A stretch of DNA of 54,531 nucleotides from Rhizophagus sp. LPA8_4_AMF (taxonomy: Eukaryota; Glomeromycota; Glomeromycetes; Glomerales; Glomeraceae), in assembly GCA_021464525.1 (NCBI GenBank), contig JADRCO010000102.1, forward strand, positions 1-54,531. The letters run 5' to 3'. The notes under the pieces were generated by a model. That model was given only the letters and a program-made list of their open reading frames with translations. It was not told the DNA's origin and ran no database searches. How positions within the stretch are numbered: position 1 is the stretch's first letter; every line of letters begins with the position of its first letter. The position numbers and the translations under genes are program-made. Positions 36,799-47,390 of this stretch are shown here, piece after piece.

Positions 36799-38363
36799 CT
36801 ATTGATTGTCCTTATCATCTTCGGGCTCTTCATACTCTTTAGATTCTTCAAGTTCTTCAAGTTCTTCAGGTTCTTCAGGTACAAAGAGACTAATACTTGC
36901 AGAGCCTAATAAAAAAGAAAAAAAAACCATGTTATCATCCATTAGATTCTTGAATTTGAACAAAACAGACCAAACTATAAAAGTTATTTACCTCCAGCAA
37001 TTTCAGGTGTGATCTCATGACGTTTGAATTTCCGACTAGTATAAACAGGAGTCTGTGTAGTGTTAGTTTGACTATATATAGCGCCACTATAACTCTTGTC
37101 ATTCTTGTTTTTGGCGTCATCTGCTGCTTCAAATTGCGATGTTTCTGAATGTTCTCTACTACTAGGAGTTGGAAACCAACCAAGCACTAATAACCATTCA
37201 TAGATCTTCTCTTTAATCTGGCTGGCAGTTGGACGTTTTTTCGGATCATCATCCCAACACTGATTCACTAGCGTACTGAAACATTCTGGCATTTCACTAG
37301 CAACTGCTTCTGGAACGATGGGACGCACACCATTATGAATATCCACGACAAGTGAAGTATCATGAGAACGATCAGCAAAAGGTCGATTACCACATGAAAT
37401 TTCCCATAGAATCATGGCGAAACTGTATATGTCCGAAGCTTGGGTGTATGAATGACCTCGTAAAATTTCAGGCGCAATGTATGGTAAAGTACCTTGAATC
37501 TCATCCGACGCGATATTTGGAGTATATAAACCAAGATCATTTATACGAGCATTTACAAAGACGTTTTTGACTTTGAGAATGTTGCCAGTATGTAAGTTGC
37601 GATGAGTTAAACCGGAATCATGAATTATTTCAAGGCCAGAAATTACATCTCGTATAAGTTCTAATTTGCGACGCCAGTAAAGCTTGAACTTGTTGGCTGC
37701 CAAAAATTGGCGGAGATCACCCGGGTCGGCATATTCCATTATAATTGAATAATCACTTGTAGCTGTTTCTTGTGAAATTCCATAATAGGTTATGTTATAT
37801 TGACTTGCACATTTGAAATATTCGTCAAGCTTTAAAATTGAAATATGTAATTTTTGGAATTAGTTCATTTTCGGTTGGGTTCAAGTATAAATTAAAATAA
37901 AAAATATTCTTACCCCGGTAACATAATCATTAAGTTTACTCTGGGAATCTTTTAAAGTTTTGATAGCTACTATTGTCTCACCAGTTGTTATCCAACGTTT
38001 TTCGTCATGACTCCATCTTACGTATCTTCCATCTAACCAAGTGGCTGTAGAAGTTGTTCCGCCACCACCTTTTGTCAAATAAGTGACATCCTTCAAACGG
38101 TCAAAAGGTATCCATTGAAGAAAGGAAATATTATCCTCTTCAGAATATCTGATATACTTAACGAGGTTGTCAAGTGTTTCATTCCCACTAGAAAAATCTT
38201 TTTGAGTTTTTTCATAATGATGCTCAAAGCATGACTTGCAAAATTTTTCGTTTAAACATTTATTACAGGTGTTACATTCATGAGGTGAAACCTTTATTCT
38301 CTTTTGTGTTGTGGGTTCCTCACCCGAAAGTTTATGTTTAGAAGCAGAAGTAGTAGGTTCCAT
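36799..38363 (-). CDS. TKL-type kinase B, predicted pseudokinase (HRN), 3 exons
   Basis: Exons in coding order: 38363-37914, 37829-36992, 36905-36799 (1395 nt, 464 aa). It is a close paralogue of kinase A with the same first-intron position: a Cys cluster CNTC...CKSC near residue 31, a glycine-rich TKGGGG loop, and VAIK. The catalytic loop is HRNLHTGN (226-233), so Asn228 replaces the catalytic Asp (codon AAC), while the DLG Asp248 remains. The C-terminal exon encodes an acidic run (EEPEELEELEESKEYEEPED), a single-exon counterpart of kinase A's mini-exon tail. The 3' end converges on the Sel1 pseudokinase gene with a 190-bp gap. Confidence 0.85.
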
Positions 38364-39648
38364 AGTATAAAATTTGAGAATTGGGTAACTGGGAAAAAAA
38401 ATATGGATTTTATAATTTTAAAAATTTGGTTAACCAATAGCTTTTTATAAGATTTGGGAGTATCGGAAATAACATACCGTAATTTTAAAAAATTCGGAGA
38501 TTTTGAAAGTGACCTAAATGAATTTGTTAAACGAAACATTGACGTTTTCAATGAAGCGTTTTTTTGGAAATATTTGAAAGAAAAAAAAAAAATTTTTTTT
38601 TTACTCTGTATAATTTACCTTAATTAGATTTGAATGAAATAAAAAAAGAAGGAAGAAAAAAGGAAAAAGAAAGAAAGAAACCGTATATATTCAAAAATTG
38701 TGCATGTTTAAATGCTCATTTTCCGGTGCATGAGAATTGAAACGTAACACAATGATCAATGAAGCCAATAAATTTAAGAAATTGATATTCAGATGATAAC
38801 CATATTTGGTTTCCAAAGAGATTTTCCAATTTTCCAATCAAAAGTAGAATATTTTCTTTTCCGGGATTTAGTTCCTTAATGATTTATACGCATGCAATTT
38901 ATTCTTACATTATATATTTTTCTAACATTGCCAATAACAAATATGGTTTAATTGAAATAAAATAATGAAATAAATGATTATTTTACAATAATTAATAAGG
39001 AAATAATAAATGAAGCAAGAATCGCTCAGATAAATAAAATAAGAATCGCGCATAAAAATTAAGGGACCGACTAAAAAGAAACATGAAAATCGAAGGCTCG
39101 CCTTAAAGATCATCTAGATCATCTGAAATGAAAGAAAAGCTCTTGAGATGTTCTCACAAAAACTAGACGTCAAATTATTCGATCGAAAATGGTGATATTA
39201 TAATAAATAATTTTTTTTTCCGGTTAACTTAAAAACTTTATTAAAATTTTATATAGATGATATTATAATAAATAATAAGTTATAATATAATTAACTAAAT
39301 TAACTTACCACCTATGAAAAATACAATTCCATTTATTAATTACTATTAACAAATGATTTTTAAAATTATTAAATAATTGTTATAATGTAAAAATAAACTC
39401 ACGTTCTTTAAAAAAAAAAAAGTTAAATTTAATAGAAAATATTTTATTAATTATAAAGAACGCGTAAAACCGCGTATAAATTATTACGCGATGACAATTA
39501 TTTATATATTTGGATAAATTGATCAATAAGTACTGTAATGAGTCATTACAAATTTTAAATAATAACTCATGAGTCATTTTGTATTTTTGTATATACTCAC
39601 TTTTGCATATTATGACTAATTTATAGGAAAGTTTGTATAACCGAAAAA

Positions 39649-39660
39649 TATATAAAAAGG
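39649..39660 (+). promoter_or_regulatory. TATA-box-like element
   Basis: TATATAAAAAGG matches the eukaryotic TATA consensus closely. It lies about 50 bp upstream of a duplicated pyrimidine-rich leader. The transcript it would drive is not identified. Confidence 0.4.
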
Positions 39661-39706
39661 CCTTATTTTTTTTTTTGAATTTTCTCTTACTTCTCTCATT
39701 TTTTCT

Positions 39707-40031
39707 CCGACCTTTCTATAAGCTTTTTTAAAAAATATACTTTTTTAAAACCTAAACATATTTTTTTATAAACTTTTTATATTTCAAACCGGGAGAACAC
39801 AGATAAAAAGCAGAAGTATAACTCGCGAAAGGTTTCTCACTTTCTCTCCTTATTAGAAACCGACCTTTCTATAAACTTTTTTAAAAATATACTTTTTTTA
39901 AAACCTAAAACCTTTCTATAGAAACCTTTTTATAAACTTTTTATATTTCAAACCGGGTGAAAGTAATACGAAAAGGAGATGAAAACAGAATACGCACAGA
40001 TAAAACGCAAAAGTAAAACTCGCGAAGGGTT
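39707..40031. repeat. Imperfect tandem duplication, about 130-170 bp units
   Basis: Unit 1 is about 39707-39834 and unit 2 about 39860-40031. Both run CCGACCTTTCTATAA, TTTTTATATTTCAAACCGGG, CACAGATAAAA and end AACTCGCGAA(A/G)GGTT. Unit 2 has an extra internal stretch. Confidence 0.8.
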
Positions 40032-40200
40032 GAACAAGATATACGAGAGTAATTTTCCTAAAAAATAAGGAAATAGAGTGGTGGTTCCAGGAAGGTTTAC
40101 AAACTTCACAGGAATATTGTAAGAGTAAGACTTTTACTAAAATTTCCTATTTGACCTTAAAATTTTCATTTATTGATAAAGATTTATCATTATATCTTCT

Positions 40201-40237
40201 CCTTGGTACACAGTGCAGCGTACCTGTGGAACCAAGG
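40201..40237. other. Stable hairpin, interrupted 12-bp stem
   Basis: CCTTGGT (40201-40207) pairs with ACCAAGG (40231-40237), and CACAG (40209-40213) pairs with CTGTG (40224-40228), with a small internal bulge and a 10-nt loop. It lies in a region without ORFs and may be part of a structured RNA or an element end. Confidence 0.6.
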
Positions 40238-41412
40238 CTTTATCTCAATACGCCAAATTCCTGTTAGCTATGTTCACTTCGCGCCAGTAGTAACATTAAG
40301 GAAATTTCACGTGACTCCATCTTTTTTCTGACGATTCCGTAGTGCCAATATTGACATTTCCATGTGATCTGATTCATTCTTGGAAGTTACAGAATGAAAA
40401 AGGGCAAACGCGAAATTAATATTAAGGTATTATCTATCATTAATTGCTGTGAAGGTTGTTGAGAGACAATTCCAAGTGCATCTTAATCGATTATTTGCTT
40501 TAGCATCTAGTTGATTTGTGTATGATTTTAGATGACCGGTTTTCGGTCCCTGTTGAGGTCTACTGTTCCGTAATGAGGAATAGTTATGTAACTTCCTCAA
40601 CATCAATTTTTTTTGGCATCTATGTCATGCAAGTGATTTGTTCTCATTGAGGGCTTTTTGGATTCAGAGAACTGGAAGCACTTCGTGGCCACAGTACTAC
40701 TGTGCACGGTTCTACTGTGAACGTCCTTCTCTGTTTTCAGAATTCCAGATGAAATAGCAAATATTTCTATGCGCAAGGGTATTAGTTATACAATGTATAC
40801 ATGATAACTAGGTCATTATGTTCGAAATGCTAATGAGCATATGCTTAGAAATAGGTGTATGGCATTTGTCTTTATTTTGGAAGACGCCCAAAATATATTT
40901 CAGATTAAAGATAAATGTTTTGATATCATGTTTTCATCAACCATTCATGTTGAGGTTTTTTTGTTAAATAGTACTCACATTGTCTGTTTAAATTTAAAGG
41001 AAAAGTCTTTTGGAGATGATATTTTTTAAGAAGTTAAGAAGAAATTGATAAAGTTAAGTTATTTATTTTATAAAAAGTGATCATTCCAATTTGTTAAATT
41101 AACATGTTTTTATATTATTTTTTACTATTATTTATAGATAGACGAATTTCTGATATGTTTAGTAATAAAAAAGAATATTTAACTATCATTAAAATATTAT
41201 TTCTTAAGAAATTGGGTGTAAAATTTTATTTGTTTTCATAAGTTTTATCTACTACTCCTGTAAAGTAACGAATTTTATATGTAGTTTAAAATGTACCTTC
41301 ACATGAAACAATTTGTTTCCTTTAAAATACAATGGAAGTAAATATTCACTCAAAAGAATAGATAAAACAAATTCAATTATATTGTTTTTTAAAGAAAATT
41401 CTTAAAATTGCG

Positions 41413-41600
41413 AATATGATATAGAAAGTCATCTGCAGGAAACAAATTTAGAAAGATGTCTACAAGAAATCGAAGAAGAAATAAACAATGATCGATTCCA
41501 CGGTAAATTAGAGAAAGTTACTTTATTAGATAAACTTAATAATTTATTGAACGAAAATAATTCTTTTTTAATTTTTGTAAAAGAAAATTACAATTATTAA
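41413..41600 (+). pseudogene. Coding-like remnant, acidic helical fragment
   Basis: An open stretch of about 60 codons without its own ATG at the start reads ESHLQETNLERCLQEIEEE then LEKVTLLDKLNNLLNENN and ends at TAA. The composition is protein-like and predicted helical. No family is recognised. Probably the 3' part of a lost gene. Confidence 0.3.
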
Positions 41601-41762
41601 AAATATCAAAATGAAAAATGATGATATATCAAAATTTATTATAGAATTTCGTTCACTTTAACATGATGCTGAAATTAATGATTTTGAAGAGCGAAAATAA
41701 AAATAATTCAATCAATATTACTTATTAATTTAATTAAGCCATATTCTTTCTGTTTTACTAGT

Positions 41763-41861
41763 ACTGTAGCTCATAGTGATCAGTATCATCATCATTGGAA
41801 AAATCATTTGAGTTAGCAATATTATTTTATTAGCAACTTTACCTTGCTCAATAACGTTCAT
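41763..41861 (-). pseudogene. Truncated N-terminus of a kinase C paralogue
   Basis: On the minus strand an ATG at 41861 begins MNVIEQGKVANK and, after a frameshift, NIANSNDFSNDDDTDHYEL. This parallels kinase C (MNNIIENDKVSIK... NLTNSNEYPDDDFDIYEF). The rest of the kinase is missing. It is continuous with the duplicated upstream sequence at 41938-42455. Confidence 0.65.
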
Positions 41862-41937
41862 TTTAAAGTTCAAATAATGGAAAATGATTTTTTAAGAATT
41901 CTGAAAAGTTACAATACAAAAACAATATAATATTTAA

Positions 41938-42455
41938 AACATTTCAGAATGAGGATACGATATAGTGTACGTCGTGATTACACAATTCCGAAGTGTAATT
42001 AGTCCGAAGGACTATATATTTAATATTATAGACTAATAAATGTTTTTTTAGTTATAAAATAAGTTAATTATACGTTATCCGTCTGGTATGTGGCAATGTA
42101 CAACAATAAAACTTGTAAAGCTTCCGTTCCTAATTTTTAATTAAAGTTCGTTTAAATTCACTTATAGTGCTAAGTATAGAATTTCATGTCTTATTATTTT
42201 ATATAAATCATACAAAGAAAAAAGATTGTAAGCAATCCCAGGACTCTTTATAACAACTATGCGATATAGTGATTGATTATTAAAAATTTTTGATTTTTTA
42301 ACAAAATATTGATTTTATAGATCGCGGAGCGGCGGAGCGCCATGATCAGAAGTAACGTGATCTAAAAAGTAAATTAATGAAACAATTATGAAAATAAGAT
42401 CAAAAAAAGAGTGTTATATAGATTGCTTAATATTCAACTGAAATAAAGATGTGTG
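41938..42455. repeat. Diverged copy of the kinase C upstream region
   Basis: Similar to 45408-45962. Shared landmarks in order are GGTACGATATA/GGATACGATATA, GTCCG(T/C)CTGG, ATGTACAACAATAA, AAGTTCGTTTA, TATAACAACTATGCGATA, ATAACGTGATCTAAAAA/GTAACGTGATCTAAAAA and AATATTCAACTGAAAT. It also contains a TAGTCC-GAA-GGACTA hairpin at 42000-42014. Confidence 0.8.
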
Positions 42456-43602
42456 AAGAATGACCGATTAAAAGGTTTTATATAATGATATATAATGGAT
42501 AATTTTGAGAGGAAAATAATCTGCTAAAAAACTATGTCAATAGGAATTAAATATATTTATTCTGGATATCCTAAAGCCATCAAAACTGTAAAAAACCTTT
42601 TATTTACACGTGGAATAATAGCTTCAATAGCAACATCGCGGTTAAATAGTGTAAATAAGTAATTAAGAATCTATCAGAGTTGAACAATCAAGTTTATCCC
42701 GCAAGAAAATAACGACAATGTCCAAGTGTTGAAATATTAACAGTTAAAGTTTTTGTTGAAATATGATAATGCATGCGTCTATTATTAAATTATTTATTGT
42801 TGTAAATACAATTTCATGGTCTAAGTTGAAATTTAGAATAATAATACAACATTAATTTTTTGATGGTTCTCACTTTTTTGTTAATATTTTCAAAAGATTG
42901 GAATAGTCCGTAAGTATAATGAATATGGTATGGGTAGAATGGAATTCCCAAATTATCAAGTTCTTTTCTAAAATGATAGTAATAGAATATTATATTTCAG
43001 TCTTAAACAGTTGCTCAAGCGTCTTAATACTTTAAATTTAGGATTGTGCAGTTCATTTTTACATCTAAATAAATAACAAATTTCAAGCCACGTAATTTTA
43101 TTAATTAAATATAGCACATAATATGTAATGAATAACTTTATTATGAATAAGTTACAGTATTTATAACAAATCTTTATATATATATATAATCTTGTTGTGG
43201 CTCTATGTTTATTAGAAATAAGTAAAAAAAAATGAAATTTACTCATAAAATTAAAAATGTAATAATATTAAACATTAGTTAGTAATTCAGGCAATTTTAG
43301 ATAAGCAGATGAACAATTGCAAAATTGGGCTGTTGCATCAATTTATTTCATTTTTGTTAAGTTATATGAGAAACTTTTTTTTTAATTTTAATATCATTTA
43401 TCATTATTATTTAGCACTGTATATTATATAAAAAAAAAAGATAAGGTAATAACATATAAATAAAAATAATTATTTCTTTGTTGATGTGTATATATAATTT
43501 TCATAAAAAATATAAAAAATAAAAATAAGTTATCATCGGATTATAATATTTCCGGGTAAAACCAGTTGAAACTGGAAACTGGTTAATATTTAAATAAATT
43601 TA
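42456..43602. other. Gene-free AT-rich spacer
   Basis: No gene is supported. The minus-strand frame 42968-43246 is Tyr/Ile/Leu-rich low complexity. A perfect 8-bp inverted repeat AACCAGTT/AACTGGTT lies at 43560-43584, just past the 3' end of kinase C, and could help 3'-end formation. Confidence 0.55.
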
Positions 43603-45310
43603 TTAGTTTATCCCTAAATCTTTGATTATGTATCTGTCTAAATAAATTGATTATAATAAAAAATGGTTAACGATTTTTCTTTAGACTATACAAAATATTT
43701 ATTAATTATTGCACTGTACGTACCTAAGTTTTCACTTATTATTCTAATGCCATCTTTATCATCATAATCATTAGTATAATGATCCAAAATAAAAATTTTA
43801 TCACTATAGTCTTGTGCTATATATTCATTCAATTTAGTTGAATAATTAATATTTCTGCTTGTATAATAAGATTTTGGATGATATGCAATTTTCGGTTCAT
43901 ATTCTACAAAAATAATTATCAGCAAAATAAGTAACAAAAAATAATTTAACAGTAAGATATCATAAATTATTACCGGGTATGGATACTCGTCTTTCATTAT
44001 CTTTTTCTATTGGGTATTTATTATACCATACATCAAAAATTATTTTCAATTCTTTTGCAGTTGGCCTTTTTTTAGGATCATTATCCCAACATCTTTTCAT
44101 TAATTCTGCATATTCAGGCATAGTACCTTCTATAATTTCTGGTCTAATACCTTTACAAATATCTAAAGAAAGTTGAAAATCATGAGGAATATTATGAAAT
44201 GCTGGAACTCCTGATGTCAACTCCCACATTATAATGCCTAAACTATATATATCAGCAGCTTTTGTATATGGTTTACCACATAAAACTTCTGGTGCCATAT
44301 AGGAGATAATCCCATATATATCATTCGTTGGATTAGGTTGATTAACTGGTTTACATAATCCAAAATCACTAATATATATATGGCCATACCCCAAATAAAG
44401 TAGATTTCCACTATGAAAATCTCCATGAACAAAATCTAATTTATGAATTCCATCAAGCTGTATTGAAATATGATACAAAATTCTGAATTTATCATTTGGA
44501 TTATATTTTGTTTCTAATAAACTATCTCTCAAACAGCCCAATGTTCTACTCATTACAACCGCATAATTTAATGTTTCTGGATCCTGCGTTATTCCGAGTA
44601 ATGGAATAATAGAAGAGCCATTTAATCTTACTTTATATTGACATTGTAAATGTAGTTCCCACTGCATATTTTATTAACAAAAAAAAGTTAGTCATTGTAT
44701 GGATTATTATTAATAAATGGAATTATATTTAATAATTGGTTACCTCATTTAAAAAATTATCATCAATATTTGACGAATTATTTAAGAATTTAAGTACTAT
44801 TGGGTAACCATACTCTTCATTACTTTTAAGAGGATTTTTGATTGCAAAATTATTTACATATCCATATTCTTCTTGCTTACGTTTATAAACTTCTCGTTTC
44901 CAATCTTGTTTCTCATAATCCCAATAATTTAGATGACCATCTAACCAAAGTCCTTTACAAACTGTGCTAAAACCACCTTGTGCAAGAAACTGAATATTCC
45001 TTAATTGTGTATAAGGAATCCATTCAAGTAACTCATATCTATTCCTTGCTTTTAATTGAGATTCTTGAATAAATTTATCAACATGTTCATTTCCACTAGT
45101 CCAATTACTAAAATTTTGTTGAAATTTTTTGGAATTACATTCTTCGCACCAATTTTTATCTGTATTTGGTTGTTTACATCCAGGGCATAAGCCATATCTT
45201 TGTTTAAGTTTTATAAACTCATAAATATCAAAATCATCATCAGGGTATTCATTTGAGTTCGTTAAATTAACTTTAATAGAAACTTTATCATTTTCAATAA
45301 TATTATTCAT
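43603..45310 (-). CDS. TKL-type protein kinase C, 4 exons
   Basis: Exons in coding order: 45310-44744, 44661-43974, 43903-43724, 43637-43603 (1470 nt, 489 aa). The N-terminal zinc-knuckle-like CPGC...CEEC (C-x2-C-x9-C-x2-C) is followed by the family linker SNWTSGNEHVDKFIQES and LLEWIPY. The kinase domain has glycine loop AQGGFSTV, HGDFHSGN (Asp270; HGD in place of HRD), an intact DFG (Asp288) and SYMAPEVLCGKPYT. It is probably active. The tail is Tyr-rich. An in-frame ATG at 45379 adds 23 hydrophobic residues and is less likely. Read-through of intron 3 gives an alternative 12-residue end (TYSAIINKYFV). Confidence 0.83.
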
Positions 45311-45407
45311 CTTTTGAAAAGCTCCAAGTAATGGAAAAATGAAATTATGTTTTTTTTTAAGGATTAAAAAGTTAAACAATACTTTATACTAAAAAAATAC
45401 AATAATT

Positions 45408-45962
45408 AAAAACGTTTCAAAATGGTGGTACGATATAAGTCATTGCAGATCTAAATAAATGGCACAATTTTTTTATCGAAAAAGGGAAACAAAATATCCG
45501 CTCACTCCGCTGTCCGCCTGGCACGTGACGATGTACAACAATAAGCGTGTAGCTTTCAAGCTTATAAGGGTTTCCGTTTACTTTAATTTAAGTTCGTTTA
45601 CTAAAATTCACTTGTAGTACTCAAGTATAGAATTTTCATGTCTTCATTATTTCTTTTAAATTATACGTAGAAAATAATTTCTAAGTTATTCTATAACAAC
45701 TATGCGATAATTATAGTTAAATTGATTATTTAATTGATTTTTTGCTTACGTAAAAATTTTTCATGTAACTTAATTCGTGGATCGCAGAGCACGGGATCAA
45801 AAGAAATAACGTGATCTAAAAAACATACGTTGAACTTAAATTTCTTATTCAGAAAAAACAGAAATTTACTTTATATTAATAAATATAATTTTATGATAAT
45901 AAGAATTAAATAACAACTTAACAAGTCAGTTGCTCAATATTCAACTGAAATCAAGGTGTAAA
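45408..45962. repeat. Upstream region of kinase C, duplicated elsewhere
   Basis: The second copy of the repeat at 41938-42455, in the same orientation relative to its kinase start. It presumably includes the kinase C promoter. A fragment of it (TACAACAATAAGC and the CGTCC-GG core) recurs inverted at 46990-47095. Confidence 0.8.
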
Positions 45963-46094
45963 AGAAATTAAAAAAAAACAATCAAATAATAAACGAAGTT
46001 CTTATAACAAATCCAAAGGATATTAAGGGTGAAACAAACAAATGTAACTGCTGGATTAATAATATAAATATTTGTGATAGAATATATAACGATC

Positions 46095-46372
46095 TGATGA
46101 CATTACAGAGGAATAGTTTGATCAATTAAAGATTTTACCAAATGGTAAAGCACCAATCCAAGATCATGATAAAATATGCATCAGAAAAATATTTTAAGAA
46201 TTTTATGAATATACTGTATATATATCACTGCATATCTTCCAACAGATTTGAAATACGCCAACGCATACCCAATACCGAAGCCCAAACCTTGGGAATGCAG
46301 TCTGCCAAATACGCATTCAATAACCTTATTAGAATATTAGAAACATTTAGAAAAATAATGGATTGATTGGAT
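46095..46372 (+). pseudogene. LINE reverse transcriptase remnant
   Basis: Read across frames, this stretch gives ILPNGKAPIQ, then YLPTDLKYANAYPIPKPKP and WECSLPNTHSITL, then LETFRKIMD. These match the order of the N-terminal reverse transcriptase blocks of non-LTR retrotransposons (K-L-P-N-x-K-A, then I-P-K-P...N-x-R-P-I-T-L-L-E...F-x-K-I). There are several frameshifts and stops, and the catalytic F/YxDD block is absent. It is an old fragment. Confidence 0.6.
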
Positions 46373-47390
46373 ATATTTTTGATCCTTGGTTGTAAATTTA
46401 ATTATTTCATTTAGTCTTTGATTAAACTGCAAATATTAATTAAAATTTATCTCTATTTTTTATTTGTTATGTTGATTATAAAAAACAAACATGATAAAAT
46501 TAATTTCAACATTTTATAATTTTTTCATTATGATAATTTTTTGATATTCTACATTTTTACAACAAATTAATTTGACCTAAATAGCCAGCTAAATTTTAAT
46601 TGCTTCTTACAAAAAAATAATCTCGATTGAGTTGTTTGGGTTGCAAATATTTTATATTTTATAAAAAAAATGAATAATTTTATTGGCTTGATTCAAAATC
46701 ATGTGATCGGTTGTTTTTTGGTTGTTTTTTTTATCAAGTTTAAATTTTGTAACGACAAAGAAACTTTTTTTTATCAGCAAAGAAAACTTACAAATAATAA
46801 TTAAAGACAATTAATAATTCGTTATCGATATCTTTAAATTTTAAATTAAATAATAAGAGTCTAATTTCATTGAATCAGAAACTTCTGAATCGATTAATTG
46901 AGAGTCACAAACTATCAAACCAAAAAAAATTATTATCTAAAAATTTTTTAAAATACCTACGATATTCATAATAAGTAGAAACCGTTATTAAGTCCAAAGT
47001 GCTTATTGTTGTACTTCGTCATGTGCCGGACGGAACATCCGGGCATTCGTATCACCTTGAGTCCTTCGGTCTAGAAATTCCGTTGATTATTATTTTTCGA
47101 ATTATATTTTACTTATTTACCAATAAAAGAATTTTATGAATTTTTTTTTTTTCAAATTTAATTAATATACAAAAATTAGAATTACGTGATGGTACATGGA
47201 CCGGTCAAGCAATTAAAATTTTTTTGTTCTGAACTCGAGTTCTTTATTGATTTATTGTAACTTTTAACATTTATTTCTTAAAACTAAATAGATTTTTATT
47301 TAACCCTTATTATTTTTTTTTAAGTATGAATTTTTTTTTTTAATACCATTTATGTTTTTGTGTGTATAGCAGGATTTTAATTTATAAGTA
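46373..47390. other. AT-rich spacer with an inverted fragment of the kinase upstream repeat
   Basis: No gene is seen. At 46990-47095 the minus strand carries GACCGAAGGACTC, CCGTCCGGCACATGACGA and TACAACAATAAGCAC, an inverted partial copy of the repeat at 41938 and 45408. Confidence 0.6.

Larger units (their letters stand above)
38364..41762. other. Repeat-rich region without an intact gene
   Basis: This 3.4-kb stretch holds the upstream region of kinase B, a TATA-like site with a duplicated leader (39649-40031), a hairpin (40201-40237) and a coding-like remnant (41413-41600). The frame at 40841-41029 (62 aa) has no motif. The short ATG frame at 40394 (MKKGKREINIK then a GT donor) could be a small exon of an unseen gene. 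Confidence 0.5.
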
